DNA from: an uncultured Bacteroidota bacterium
GTDB taxonomy: Bacteria; Bacteroidota; Bacteroidia; Chitinophagales; Chitinophagaceae
Length of the DNA: 64,000 bases
Direction of reading: 5' to 3'
NCBI GenBank assembly: GCA_903824665.1
Contig: CAIJXT010000035.1
Coordinates: forward strand, 30,964-94,963
Both the position numbers and the translations under genes were made by a program. Below, piece by piece: positions 51,093 to 60,549 of the stretch. The first letter of the stretch is position 1; each line of letters starts with the position of its first letter. The notes under the pieces were generated by a model. It did no database searches. It saw only the letters and a list, made by a program, of their open reading frames with translations, and was not told where the DNA came from.

Positions 51093-52388
51093 CTATTGAA
51101 ATATGCGCTCCAGCGCCCATGATTTCAGCCGCATTTCGGCCCACTCAGCCGCAGGTTCGCTGTCATAGGTGATAGCGCCGCCAGCCTGGTAACTGAGCAG
51201 GTGCGTAACAGCATTGTAAAACAGGCTCCTGATTACCACATTAAAGTCGAAGTCGCCCCCCGGGGTAATATAGCCAACTGTGCCGGAAAACAACTCGCGC
51301 CTTGCGGGCTCGTACTGTTCTATCAGTTGCATTACCTTGAATTTTGGTGCACCCGTCATACTACCCATCGGGAAAGAAACACGGATGGCGTCGGTAAACG
51401 GTGCGTCCGGCAACATCGTTCCGCTCACGGTCGATATCATCTGATGCACCTGTGGAAAGGTATAGATACCGCACAACTCATCTACCGTCACAGACCCGGT
51501 GATGCAACATCGCGCCAGGTCGTTGCGTACCAGATCTACAATCATCACATTTTCTGCACGCTCCTTTATACTGTTTTTCAGGTTTGTTTTGATCTGCTGG
51601 TCTGCTGCAGGGTCCTGTTCCCGCCTTGCCGTGCCTTTTATAGGTTGTGAAATCAGTTTTTCTCCCTTCCTGCACAAATATCGTTCAGGGCTGGCGCACA
51701 TCATGTACTGGTCATCGAGGCGATACCAAGCTGCGAAGGGTGCAGGGGAGAGGCTATTGAGTGCATGGAATGTTTCAAGTGGCGCAATAGTGGCGCCCGG
51801 GCTGTTGCCACCATAGCAGTAGTTGATTTCGTAGCAGTCGCCGGCAGCAATATGTTCGCGCAGCCGGTTTACAGTGTTCAGGTAGCTTTGCTCGGTCATA
51901 TTTCCGGCAAATGCCTGTTTTACAGCATACCCATTTGAGATCGTGTCGGAGGATGCCATTATCTCGCGGTAGATCGTTGCAGGGTTGCCAAATGTAGCAA
52001 TCGTCAGCACATCCAGGTTTCTGGAGATGTGGCAAACCGTTTCCGGAACAAAAAACTGGATGAGCGGGTATCCGTGTTGCGCCCCGTGGCTACTATTCAG
52101 CTTTGGTTCCAGTATATTTTTGTAGTCATAGCATATATGACCAAACATCCAGTCGGGCAGGGTATCGTGTGCCTGTTGCAATGCTGCCAGTGGATCTGGA
52201 CCGGTGCAGTCAATGATTTTTGAAGCCCCGGCACCCAGCAGGCATTCATAGGAGGTGTGAGCAGTAGGGTAGTTGTTGTTATCCGAAAAAAGAAGGATGC
52301 TGAACTGGTGGGCCCAATTCAGCATCCTTTTTTTTAATGCTCCGGCAGTGCCGGGAGCTATGTTGTAGATTGCAACGTTTCTTTCCAA
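51093..52388 (-). CDS. pabB: Aminodeoxychorismate synthase component I (chorismate-binding enzyme)
   Basis: The 431-residue product has the chorismate-binding domain with SPERYLCRKGEKLISQPIKG, MIVDLVRNDLARCC, SFPMGSMTGAPKFKVMQLIE and LFSGTVGYITPGGDFDFNV. The PIKGT motif with Lys is typical of PabB; anthranilate synthase TrpE has PIAGT. It makes 4-amino-4-deoxychorismate for folate synthesis; a glutaminase partner (PabA) is not in the window. The start is TTG 52388 because the N-terminal residues before Met22 match the family. A strong terminator-like hairpin lies inside codons 20-32. Confidence 0.9.
   Translation of the reverse strand: MERNVAIYNIAPGTAGALKKRMLNWAHQFSILLFSDNNNYPTAHTSYECLLGAGASKIIDCTGPDPLAALQQAHDTLPDWMFGHICYDYKNILEPKLNSSHGAQHGYPLIQFFVPETVCHISRNLDVLTIATFGNPATIYREIMASSDTISNGYAVKQAFAGNMTEQSYLNTVNRLREHIAAGDCYEINYCYGGNSPGATIAPLETFHALNSLSPAPFAAWYRLDDQYMMCASPERYLCRKGEKLISQPIKGTARREQDPAADQQIKTNLKNSIKERAENVMIVDLVRNDLARCCITGSVTVDELCGIYTFPQVHQMISTVSGTMLPDAPFTDAIRVSFPMGSMTGAPKFKVMQLIEQYEPARRELFSGTVGYITPGGDFDFNVVIRSLFYNAVTHLLSYQAGGAITYDSEPAAEWAEMRLKSWALERIFQ
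52293..52335. terminator. Bidirectional terminator-like hairpin inside the pabB coding start
   Basis: A perfect 12-bp stem, AAGGATGCTGAA (52293-52304) with TTCAGCATCCTT (52318-52329), is extended inside by TGG/CCA after one mismatch. Eight T follow on the plus strand (52328-52335) and TTCTTTTTT follows on the minus strand. It overlaps the codon for Met22 of pabB. Confidence 0.6.
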
Positions 52389-52474
52389 TGCCAGTGTGTT
52401 AGGTGCGGTGTATGCTAAAAAATGAGGTGTACAGCATCATACCAGACCGGCTGTCGGGCAGTGTAGCGTGCGAT

Positions 52475-52912
52475 TTAGAAATCATCGTCATCGTCATCAA
52501 ATCCGCCACTGCCTTCTGTAAAGAAGCCAAGATCCTTAAAGTCATCATCCACATCAAAGTCATCGTCTTTGCCCGATTTCTTTTTAGGCGCCTTGTTCTT
52601 TGATTTTGGCAGATCAAATTCCTCAAACTCTTTTTCAATATCGAAGTCGTCTTCGTCTTTGTTGAAATCATCATCTTCGACGTCATCTTCTATATCATCC
52701 TCGTCATCATCATCATCGTCTGTCTTCTTTTTCTTACCTGCAGATGCCGCTTTTTTTGCGGGTTTTGCTGTCTCTTCTTCCAACTCATCATCAATATCTT
52801 CGTCATCTAGCTCTTCTTTTTTAGCTTTTGATGCTGTCTTTTTAGATGCAGGAGCTGCGCCTGGTTTCACACTCTTTTTAGCTGCCGGTTTTTTGTCAGT
52901 ATTTGATTTCAT
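52475..52912 (-). CDS. Acidic/basic low-complexity disordered protein
   Basis: The 145-residue product has a Lys/Ala-rich N-terminal half (KKPAAKKSVKPGAAPASKKT) that resembles histone-like tails. The second half is strongly acidic with runs of Asp (KKKKTDDDDDDEDDIEDD, and DDDDDDF at the C terminus). No folded domain is visible. It lies between pabB and purA, in the same direction as both; Bacteroidota often carry such proteins near housekeeping genes. It could bind nucleic acid or basic proteins, but no function can be assigned. Confidence 0.7.
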   Translation of the reverse strand: MKSNTDKKPAAKKSVKPGAAPASKKTASKAKKEELDDEDIDDELEEETAKPAKKAASAGKKKKTDDDDDDEDDIEDDVEDDDFNKDEDDFDIEKEFEEFDLPKSKNKAPKKKSGKDDDFDVDDDFKDLGFFTEGSGGFDDDDDDF

Positions 52913-52995
52913 AGCTCTTTATCTTGATGCCGTAAAATTTTAATAGTTTGGTGAATTTGCCAAATTTTTTTTGAGATAATGAAATATAATTTTTT

Positions 52996-54264
52996 TTAGG
53001 AAATGACGATCAGTTGATCTCTTCCGGTACCGTTAGATACGTGTGAGATGCGCACTTCGAGGTATTCCTCAATGAACGTGCAATAGTCTTTAAACGCCTT
53101 AGGCAACTCGTCGTAGGTGGTACATGTACTAATGGGTTTGTCCCACCCATCAAACGTTTCATATACTGGTACTATCCCGGTTTCGCAGAGGTCGTAAGGT
53201 AGTTCTTTGGTTACTGTACCATTCACATTATATGCGGTAGCCGCCATCAGCGGCGTGAAGCTGTCAAGTACGTCGGTTTTGGTGATAATGAGCTTTGTGA
53301 CACCGCTTAGCATTATGGCATAACGTAGTGCTACAAGGTCTATCCAGCCGCAGCGCCTTGGCCGGCCGGTAGTAGCGCCAAACTCATGCCCTGCAGCACG
53401 TAGCGCGTCGCCGGTGGCGTCTTCCAGTTCAGTAGGGAAGGGTCCGCCACCCACTCTGGTGCAATATGCCTTGGTGATGCCATACACTTCGCCCACCCAT
53501 GATGGTGCTACTCCCAGACCGCTGCAAACTCCGGCAGCGATTGTGTTGGAAGAAGTTACGAACGGGTAGGTGCCAAAGTCTACGTCGAGCATACTGCCCT
53601 GCGCACCCTCTGCGAGAATTTTTTTGCCTTGTTTAAGGTGGTTTTCCAACCAGTATTCGGCGTTCACCAGTTGTAGTGCACGCATGTGCTCAATGGCGGC
53701 AAAAAATGGTTCTTCCCATTGTTCCCATGCTATGGTCGGTCCGTCGTACTGTTTTAGCAACTGCAGGTGTTTCTGCGTTAGTTTGTTGTATTTCTCTCTG
53801 AAGTTGGGCGACAATATATCTCCAACCCTGAGCCCATTGCGGCCTGTTTTGTCCATGTATGCCGGGCCTATTCCCTTAAGTGTAGAGCCTATTTTGTCTG
53901 CGCCTTTTGCAGCCTCAGATGCGGCATCCAGCGCTCTGTGTGTAGGTAGTATCAGGTGTGCTTTCTGCGATACATACAGTCTCGAGAGCATATCAGGGCA
54001 AAGTGGCAGTATTTTCTCTATCTCCAGCCGCAGCGTCACCGGATCTATTACAACACCGTTGCCGATCAGGTTAAGACAGTGTGTCTGAAAAACTCCCGAT
54101 GGAATGGTATGCAGCACTACTTTTTCGCCTTTGAGGTATAAAGTATGTCCGGCGTTTGGCCCACCCTGAAATCTGGCTATTATATCGTAATGAGCAGCAA
54201 GGAAGTCTACTATTTTCCCCTTGCCCTCGTCACCCCATTGTAACCCCAACAATACGTCTATCAT
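52996..54264 (-). CDS. purA: Adenylosuccinate synthetase
   Basis: The 422-residue product starts IDVLLGLQWGDEGKGKIVD, the GTP-binding signature with the catalytic Asp (about residue 13) and P-loop. GGPNAGHTLY has the catalytic His. The IMP-binding region is GIGPAYMDKTGRNGLRVGD, with TTGRPRRCGWIDLVALRYA farther on. It joins IMP and aspartate with GTP hydrolysis in AMP synthesis. Length is normal. Confidence 0.97.
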   Translation of the reverse strand: MIDVLLGLQWGDEGKGKIVDFLAAHYDIIARFQGGPNAGHTLYLKGEKVVLHTIPSGVFQTHCLNLIGNGVVIDPVTLRLEIEKILPLCPDMLSRLYVSQKAHLILPTHRALDAASEAAKGADKIGSTLKGIGPAYMDKTGRNGLRVGDILSPNFREKYNKLTQKHLQLLKQYDGPTIAWEQWEEPFFAAIEHMRALQLVNAEYWLENHLKQGKKILAEGAQGSMLDVDFGTYPFVTSSNTIAAGVCSGLGVAPSWVGEVYGITKAYCTRVGGGPFPTELEDATGDALRAAGHEFGATTGRPRRCGWIDLVALRYAIMLSGVTKLIITKTDVLDSFTPLMAATAYNVNGTVTKELPYDLCETGIVPVYETFDGWDKPISTCTTYDELPKAFKDYCTFIEEYLEVRISHVSNGTGRDQLIVIS

Positions 54265-54592
54265 GTTGTCTTGAAATATTTATCCGGATGCATTTCCGGC
54301 TGAGCAATTTTGTTCAAACTTCAAAAGTAAAACATTTTTATAGAGTACAGCAGACAGAAATATTCTGTTCAGGTATTCTGGTGAATTTGTTTGCTGCTTA
54401 TCACACAATGCACCATGCGAAATGGGTATATTGTTTGTGAATATTGTTCAATATGTTGTTTTTGCCGTCGCTTGAGTACTGAAAAGGGTTTGAATTGATG
54501 CTCATTGTCGGTCTGGCATTTCTTGTGGCTAATGCGACTAGAGATTGACCAAGTCATCGGCGACAGCCGGTGTGCAACAAAAATCCGTTACA
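54265..54592. other. Gap upstream of purA
   Basis: It holds a TACTTTTG sequence on the minus strand at 54322-54329, 58 bases before the purA ATG, as a possible promoter. A short hairpin, CCGGA and TCCGG around 54280-54297, lies in the leader. Otherwise I see nothing; a 62-codon frame in it looks random. Confidence 0.4.
54322..54329 (-). promoter_or_regulatory. Possible Bacteroidota -7 box of purA
   Basis: On the minus strand this reads TACTTTTG, matching TAnnTTTG. The implied leader is about 50 bases long. Confidence 0.4.
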
Positions 54593-55699
54593 TTAATCAA
54601 GCCGGTTCACCACTGCTATAAGATCACGTTTGCTGATTGTTTCGGGAAAAAGGTGCAGACCATAAGCTCGGTTTACGGCGTCTATCAGTTGTTCCATTGA
54701 TTGAATGTGTGAGGTTAATCCCTGCTTTTTTTCCACTACCGTCAAGTGTTTTGATACATTGTCGGCAGTTATAAACGAATAGGAATGATCAAATACCATC
54801 AATTTGCCATTGTGCACTAATCTGGACAGGTGTTTATTATTCTCCAATCGAATCAGGTGAAGTGTTTTTGGCCCTTTTTGAACCATAATTGCTGATAGTT
54901 TGCGGTCATTCAGCATAGCTGAGCGGCTGTCCCAGTTTGGGCGGTTTATCGGGCGTTCCACAGCCACTGCATTGTGGGTTATTGTCACTATGCCGGAAAT
55001 AGTATCATGGTCGTATACGATGTAGCCATCAAAAGAAAAATGCTGGGCAGAGTTGCTATGTTTGCTCGTTTCATCAGATATCAACAACGCATCGTGGTAA
55101 AGAAACTGTAACCAGTAGTAGGGATTGGGTGTAAATTGTATGTCATTGCACGCCAGAAAATTGTAGATGCCATCTGGTCTGTACCATGCACTTACATTGC
55201 CTCCGGCTCCTGAGAATCTGCCCGGCAGCTTTTTTTCTATCTGATTCCGGCTGTATTCTGAAGTGCAGTAGTAGTAGTGTTTTCCCAATTTGCTGCTGTA
55301 CCGGGCACGCACTGTACCGCTTCCCGGACTGATGAGGTGGTTGGCAGCTGGGTGTTGAGGTGTCATACCTCCACCATTAATATCGTGGCGTGGGAATGTT
55401 GTGGTGGCAGCAATTGCGACATCGTTTGTTTCAGCAGTTACGATATCATTTCGCGAACCTATTTGGTTTTGAAATGCAGCTTTAGCAGTAGCATTGCTGG
55501 TTTCCCGGTCGCTTTCCTTTCCATAGTTTACAGACCTTATCTCATAACGCGTCGGTATAGCACGGGTTTCAGCTGGGCTATTATTGTAACTTACTTCTCT
55601 TCTGTCGGGTGGTGCTACAACTTGCCGGTTGGAGCCCGCGATCTGAGCGAAGCAGGGATGTAAGCCTAAAACGAAAAACACAATAACGGTATACTTCAT
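54593..55699 (-). CDS. Secreted protein of unknown function
   Basis: I place the start at ATG 55699, which gives a signal peptide (YTVIVFFVLGLHPCFAQ); the frame extends upstream to 55822 without protein-like sequence. The 368-residue product has a variable middle and a C-terminal half with LHYYYC-type strands (KLGKHYYYCTSEYS, NPYYWLQFLYHDALLIS and FDGYIVYDHDTISGIVTI). Its last part, about 300-368, reads like a small helical domain (SMEQLIDAVNRAYGLHLFP). I do not recognise a family. It follows the hybrid kinase gene (stop 55852) on the same strand, 152 bases on. Confidence 0.6.
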   Translation of the reverse strand: MKYTVIVFFVLGLHPCFAQIAGSNRQVVAPPDRREVSYNNSPAETRAIPTRYEIRSVNYGKESDRETSNATAKAAFQNQIGSRNDIVTAETNDVAIAATTTFPRHDINGGGMTPQHPAANHLISPGSGTVRARYSSKLGKHYYYCTSEYSRNQIEKKLPGRFSGAGGNVSAWYRPDGIYNFLACNDIQFTPNPYYWLQFLYHDALLISDETSKHSNSAQHFSFDGYIVYDHDTISGIVTITHNAVAVERPINRPNWDSRSAMLNDRKLSAIMVQKGPKTLHLIRLENNKHLSRLVHNGKLMVFDHSYSFITADNVSKHLTVVEKKQGLTSHIQSMEQLIDAVNRAYGLHLFPETISKRDLIAVVNRLD

Positions 55700-55851
55700 G
55701 CCCGATTTTTTTCGCAATTCAGGTGCTAATTTAAGAAATAAGTGAATGATAAATATAAAACATGATTTGCCAGCCAGCGAAGTGGACGGTAGAAAATACA
55801 GCGGATGCCTGAGTTGTTGCAAAGAGATAAGTGCCAGCCGGTTTCGCCGTG

Positions 55852-58800
55852 TTAAATGTTATGTTCGGCTTTGAGCTTTGCGCTTACGATACTGATTGTT
55901 GTTACGATTTTGTCGATCATGCTTTCCAATTCGGGCGATTGTTCACCTTTTTCCGCCAATTTCTCTATCTGTATTGTTTCCTCTTTTATGCTGTTGATAC
56001 ACATATTGATGATAGATGGCCGTACTCTATGCGCCAGATACTTTACCGTTTTGAAATCGTTATTGTGGTAAGCTTCCTTGATTTTTTGTACAGATTGTGG
56101 TACGTCTGTAACAAAAAGGGATAGCATTTGTGTAACAAAATCAGGGTTATTACCTCCAATGGATATCAGCTTTTTTATGTCGAAAAGTGGTTCTTCGGGA
56201 GTGGCTGGCGGAGCAATAGTTTCTATGATTGCAGGTGCAGGCTGCACCGTCTCTTTGGCTGACTTATGCAGCCAGTTTGCGATCACAGCAATCATTTTCT
56301 CCTCGTCATAGGGCTTCGTGATGTAATCATTCATACCTGCCTCCAGGTACTGCTCTTTCTTTCCTTTTATTGCATTGGCTGTCAGGGCAATGATAGGTAT
56401 TTGTGTGTTTATTTCTTTTCTGATGATCGTTGTCGCGCTTACACCATCCATCACCGGCATCTGCACATCCATCAGCACTATGTCGAAGTTGTTTTTGCGC
56501 ATTTGTTCTATTGCAATAGCTCCATTGCCTGCAGTAGTTACCTGCGCACCATACTGGGTGAGTATCGTATACGCCAACAACCTGTTGAGTTCATTGTCTT
56601 CTACCAACAGTATTTTTTTGTTGCTGATGTTGCTTGTGTCACTTTTTACGGCTCGTTTTTTCTCCAGTATTCGCTGTGTACCTATTTTTAGTGGCAGCGA
56701 GAGGGTGATCGTAGTGCCATGATTTTTCCGGCTTTTTATATCTATCGATCCGCCCATCAGCTCCATCAGCTGGCGGGTAATGCTCATGCCCAGGCCAGTG
56801 CCGCCAAATTTCCTTACTATCGTTTCATCTTCCTGGGTAAACTTGTTGAATATTTTGTTCAGAAAATCTTCGTTGATACCTATTCCCGAATCTTTGATCG
56901 TGATACCTATTTTCTGAATGTCGCCGGTTGTTTCGGTAAGGGCTACCTTGAGGTGCACATATCCCTTATCTGTGAACTTAATAGCATTCGAGAGCATATT
57001 GATCAGCACCTGATTTATGCGGTAAGGGTCGCCTATGAGCGATGTGGATATGCCCGGATCCACTTCGGCAGCCATTACCAGGCCTTTTTCTTCGGCTTTG
57101 GGTAGCAGCATGTTTACTGCTTGTTGAGCCGTTTTGTTGATATCGAAAGGTATTTGTTCCAGCGCAATTTTACCGGCTTCTATCTTAGAGATATCGAGAA
57201 TGTCATTGATAATTACCAGCAGGTTCTCAGAGGCGGTTCTTACAGACGACAGGTAGAAACGTTGCTGTTCATCGAGCGAGGTTTTCGACAGTAGTTTGCC
57301 AAGGCCCATAATAGCATTGATGGGGGTCCGTATCTCATGACTCATGTTGGCCAGGAATGCTTCTTTGGCATGAGAAGACCGCTCTGCGTCCTGAATAGCG
57401 ATTTTCATTTCGCCTTCCATCTTTTTCTGGCGGGTTATATCCAGATGTATGCTTACGGCACCTTTCAGCGAGCCGTCGGGATTGTGCAGTGGTGCGGTAC
57501 TTACCAGCCACCATTTGGTCTCGCCTTTCTTCGTTCTTATCCTGAACTCATAATTGTTTGAAAGGCGGTATTGCCGCTTGCGTGCTATATCGCTGATGCT
57601 GCGAGCTTCTTCGTTTTCGAGAAAAAGGTCGGTGGCTTTTTTGCCATATAGTTCGTCAGGTTCGTAACCGCTCATGGCACAAAATCGCTGATTGGCAAAA
57701 CGGATATGTTCTTCAGTATCCATTTCGAGCATACCGAGATTCATATTCTCAATGATGCCCCTGTATTTTTCTTCGCTGCGTTTCAGTGCTTCTTCAGCAT
57801 CAAAACGGTCTGTGATATTCTGTGCAAATCCGATCACATAAGGCTCCTCCCTTGTTTCGCTCAGCAGGTAGTTCTGGTAAAGCAGATATTTCTTCTCTCC
57901 ACTTTTGTTGTATACCACCATTACCCCTTCTGCAGATCCTTCTTTCCTGATCCGGCCAAGGTAATTTTCATTGAATTTTTCTTCTAAGCCAGGCGATAGG
58001 AATGAAGATATTTTTTTGCCGATTAGTTCAGGTTCTTCGTACCCAAGCATTTTGCACGCTGCAGGGTTTATGGTTAGCAGTTTGCCATTCAGATCATGTG
58101 TGCAAATCCATGCCTGGCTGAAATTGAAAAGTTCTTTGTATCGTTTCTCACTGAGTTTTACCTGGTCTTCTATTTTTTTTCTTTCCGTCACATTTACACC
58201 GAAGCCTACAGCCATCTCCAAATTGCCCTTGTCATCAATTACCGGATACATTTCGCGAAGGTGGTACTCAATGATGCCATCAGGTGTTGTAATCTGCTCT
58301 TCCCAGTTTACAGACTTCCCGGTTTGTTGCATTTTTACGAACATTTTCTTTCTGGTATCTGCCAGACCTTGCGGCTTATGGGTGTACCTGCAATATTCAT
58401 CGTCGTTTTTGCCAATAATCCATTTTCTGATTTCAGGATTTTTTATTGATTCTGTATTTACAAACACATACTGATGTTCGCTGTTGAAAGCTGCAATGCT
58501 GCCGGGTATATTGAAAAGGATTTTTTCGTAGAAATTTTTTTGTCTTGTAAGGTTATCTTCAGTGGTTTTGGATTCCGTTATATCCGTGTATTTCCAAAGG
58601 TTACCAGAGTACTTACCGTTAAACGTAACCGGTAGATAGTCGAACGAGAAAATATTGCCATTTTCAAGCTCCACCTGTTTGCCGAAGCAGGGTTTTCTTT
58701 CTTGTCTGGTTGTTTTAATAAGAGCTACGAATGCTGCTGGTTTTTTGAAAAGAGACTTTGTTCTTGACAACATCATTCCGGATTCTGTACCAGAGAAAAC

Positions 58801-59067
58801 CTGCGGGTTTTCGGAAATGCGAAACAGGTTGCAGAATACCTGATTAAGGAATATTATTTCACCATTTTCATTTTCTACCAATATGCCATCGCGCAGATTG
58901 CTAAGCAATGGCGCCAGTTTGATGACGGTTTCGTAAAAGCCCGGACTTTTGTCTACGCTGCCTTTCATGTCCAACAGGCGACGCTCCAGCTCCGCTATGC
59001 GCTCTTCAGCAGCTTTGCGGGCCGTTCGTTCCTGTTCCAGTTCATCGCGTAGTTTATCGGCGTGCAT
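55852..59067 (-). CDS. Multi-PAS hybrid sensor histidine kinase with receiver and HPt domains
   Basis: The 1,071-residue product begins with a coiled coil (1-40). Four PAS domains follow (about 50-550), with YEPDELYGKKATDLFLEN and a PAC-like FRIRTKKGETKWWLVSTAP. The HisKA box has the phosphoacceptor His in FLANMSHEIRTPINAIMGLG (about 590). HATPase_c follows (N box and GTGLGMSITRQLM), then a receiver (about 820-935, ILLVEDNELNR, Asp in IVLMDVQMPVMDG, Lys in YITKPYD), and an HPt domain at the end with the candidate His in YLAHRVRPSI. No membrane segment is seen, so it is a soluble phosphorelay kinase. It is directly followed on the genome by the NtrC-type regulator (gap 5 bases), its likely output. 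Confidence 0.93.
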   Translation of the reverse strand: MHADKLRDELEQERTARKAAEERIAELERRLLDMKGSVDKSPGFYETVIKLAPLLSNLRDGILVENENGEIIFLNQVFCNLFRISENPQVFSGTESGMMLSRTKSLFKKPAAFVALIKTTRQERKPCFGKQVELENGNIFSFDYLPVTFNGKYSGNLWKYTDITESKTTEDNLTRQKNFYEKILFNIPGSIAAFNSEHQYVFVNTESIKNPEIRKWIIGKNDDEYCRYTHKPQGLADTRKKMFVKMQQTGKSVNWEEQITTPDGIIEYHLREMYPVIDDKGNLEMAVGFGVNVTERKKIEDQVKLSEKRYKELFNFSQAWICTHDLNGKLLTINPAACKMLGYEEPELIGKKISSFLSPGLEEKFNENYLGRIRKEGSAEGVMVVYNKSGEKKYLLYQNYLLSETREEPYVIGFAQNITDRFDAEEALKRSEEKYRGIIENMNLGMLEMDTEEHIRFANQRFCAMSGYEPDELYGKKATDLFLENEEARSISDIARKRQYRLSNNYEFRIRTKKGETKWWLVSTAPLHNPDGSLKGAVSIHLDITRQKKMEGEMKIAIQDAERSSHAKEAFLANMSHEIRTPINAIMGLGKLLSKTSLDEQQRFYLSSVRTASENLLVIINDILDISKIEAGKIALEQIPFDINKTAQQAVNMLLPKAEEKGLVMAAEVDPGISTSLIGDPYRINQVLINMLSNAIKFTDKGYVHLKVALTETTGDIQKIGITIKDSGIGINEDFLNKIFNKFTQEDETIVRKFGGTGLGMSITRQLMELMGGSIDIKSRKNHGTTITLSLPLKIGTQRILEKKRAVKSDTSNISNKKILLVEDNELNRLLAYTILTQYGAQVTTAGNGAIAIEQMRKNNFDIVLMDVQMPVMDGVSATTIIRKEINTQIPIIALTANAIKGKKEQYLEAGMNDYITKPYDEEKMIAVIANWLHKSAKETVQPAPAIIETIAPPATPEEPLFDIKKLISIGGNNPDFVTQMLSLFVTDVPQSVQKIKEAYHNNDFKTVKYLAHRVRPSIINMCINSIKEETIQIEKLAEKGEQSPELESMIDKIVTTISIVSAKLKAEHNI

Positions 59068-59072
59068 AACGG

Positions 59073-60425
59073 TCAGCTTATTGTGATTTCTTTTTCCTGC
59101 AGCATGTTGTAAATTGTAGACTTGCCAATGCCCAGTTTTTTTGCCACGGTCACTACATTATTGTTGTATTTTTTCAGAAACTGTGCGATAATATCTGTAG
59201 TGTATTCCTTCAGGGTTTTTTCGGTGTTCAGAAACGACGAATCTGAAGTGAGGTTGGTGAAGTAAATGTCTGTTTCAGTCATTTGGTTGTCGCTGCACAT
59301 TACCGCTGCGAGATCTATCACCGACTTCAGTTCCCTTACATTACCCGGGTAGTGGTATTTCATCAGTTTCTCCTTTGCATCCTGTGCTATATTGATCGGT
59401 TTCAATTTGTTTGCTTTGCAGAAGTCGTCAAGAAAATGCCGGGCCAGCAGCAATACATCGTTACCTCTGTCCCGCAGTGGTGGTAGCGCAATAGGCAGAC
59501 CCATTATCCTGTAGAACAGATCTTCGCGGAATCTTCCGGCCTTGACCTCGTCGGGCAGATTTTTGTGGGTAGCCACAATCAGCCGAACATCCAGTTTTAC
59601 ACTCTCATGGCCACCAACGCGAGTTAATTCACGTTCCTGCAGCACCCGGAGTATTTTGCTCTGAAGACTCATATCCAGCTCCGCTATTTCATCCAGAAAC
59701 AGAGTGCCTTTATCTGCTTCCTCAAATTTCCCGGTTTTTCTTCCCTGTGCGCCGGTAAAAGCACCTTTTTCGTAGCCAAACAATTCGCTTTCTATCAATT
59801 CTCTGGGAATAGCAGCCATATTAACCGCTACAAATGGTTTCTTTTTACGGTCAGAGTTGTAATGGATCGATTTTGCTACTACCTCTTTGCCGGTTCCGGT
59901 TTCTCCGGTAACATAGACATTGATGTTAGTGTGGACTGCTTTTTCAAGCATCGAAAAAATCTTGGACATCGGTGGGCTCTTGCCTATAATAGCATTCCCA
60001 AAATCATACTTGTGTCCAAGTTCTTCTTTCAGTGTTTCTACTTCTTTCTTCAGCGATTTTCGTTCCTTGGCATGGTTTACAGCATTCCAAAGCAGATCTT
60101 TTGTGCTGTCGTCCTTAATGAAGTAATCACTGGCTCCTTTTTTTATTAGTGTAAGCGCCGTGCTGATGTCTTCCTGCCCGCTAATGACTATTACTGGTAT
60201 GTCGTTGTCATATGCTTTGATGGTATTCAGCAATTCCATCCCGTTGATATCCGGCAATGAATAGTCAATACTGATAAGGTCGGGTTTTTTCGACAAATTG
60301 GAAATACAATCCTTTCCCGTGGTAAAACGGGACACCTGATGATCCGGGTTCAGAGATAGGTGATATTCAAGTACCTGACCATACCACGGGTCATCTTCTA
60401 CAATAAAAATGCTAAACTGTTCCAT
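59073..60425 (-). CDS. NtrC-type sigma-54 response regulator
   Basis: I use ATG 60425 (MEQFSIFIVEDD), six codons inside the longest frame. The 450-residue product has a receiver (1-120; Asp in DLISIDYSLPD, about 53), an AAA+ domain (about 145-375) with Walker A GETGTGKE, the sigma-54 contact motif GAFTGA in FGYEKGAFTGAQG, and Walker B GTLFLDEIAEL. A Fis-type HTH lies at the C terminus (NNVVTVAKKLGIGKSTIYNML). Such activators open sigma-54 promoters from upstream palindromes. It starts five bases upstream of the hybrid kinase. Its own start codon lies inside a TTCCA-N5-TGGAA palindrome, which suggests autoregulation. Confidence 0.94.
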   Translation of the reverse strand: MEQFSIFIVEDDPWYGQVLEYHLSLNPDHQVSRFTTGKDCISNLSKKPDLISIDYSLPDINGMELLNTIKAYDNDIPVIVISGQEDISTALTLIKKGASDYFIKDDSTKDLLWNAVNHAKERKSLKKEVETLKEELGHKYDFGNAIIGKSPPMSKIFSMLEKAVHTNINVYVTGETGTGKEVVAKSIHYNSDRKKKPFVAVNMAAIPRELIESELFGYEKGAFTGAQGRKTGKFEEADKGTLFLDEIAELDMSLQSKILRVLQERELTRVGGHESVKLDVRLIVATHKNLPDEVKAGRFREDLFYRIMGLPIALPPLRDRGNDVLLLARHFLDDFCKANKLKPINIAQDAKEKLMKYHYPGNVRELKSVIDLAAVMCSDNQMTETDIYFTNLTSDSSFLNTEKTLKEYTTDIIAQFLKKYNNNVVTVAKKLGIGKSTIYNMLQEKEITIS

Positions 60426-60434
60426 AAAATGGAA
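60420..60434. promoter_or_regulatory. Palindrome 1 of 3: TTCCA-N5-TGGAA over the regulator start
   Basis: The sequence is TTCCATAAAATGGAA. It covers the ATG of the NtrC-type gene. Binding by that regulator would block its own translation start region or transcript elongation. Confidence 0.5.
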
Positions 60435-60514
60435 TATTTCCAACTAAAGATACACATATTTCTACTATAATTCGATTTTTCGTTTTTCTCTGCAGCAATT
60501 CAATGCGTTAGGCG

Positions 60515-60529
60515 TTCCATTTCGTGGAA
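60515..60529. promoter_or_regulatory. Palindrome 2 of 3: TTCCA-N5-TGGAA
   Basis: The sequence is TTCCATTTCGTGGAA. It lies exactly 20 bp, about two helical turns, before palindrome 3, which puts both on the same DNA face. Confidence 0.6.
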
Positions 60530-60534
60530 TACAA

Positions 60535-60549
60535 TTCCATTTTGTGGAA
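60535..60549. promoter_or_regulatory. Palindrome 3 of 3: TTCCA-N5-TGGAA
   Basis: The sequence is TTCCATTTTGTGGAA. The paired sites are about 97 bp upstream of the divergent receiver gene, a suitable enhancer distance for an NtrC-type activator. Confidence 0.6.

Noticed and set aside
54369..54557. A 62-codon frame in the gap upstream of purA
   Set aside because: Composition is not protein-like and the gap holds probable promoter and leader sequence.
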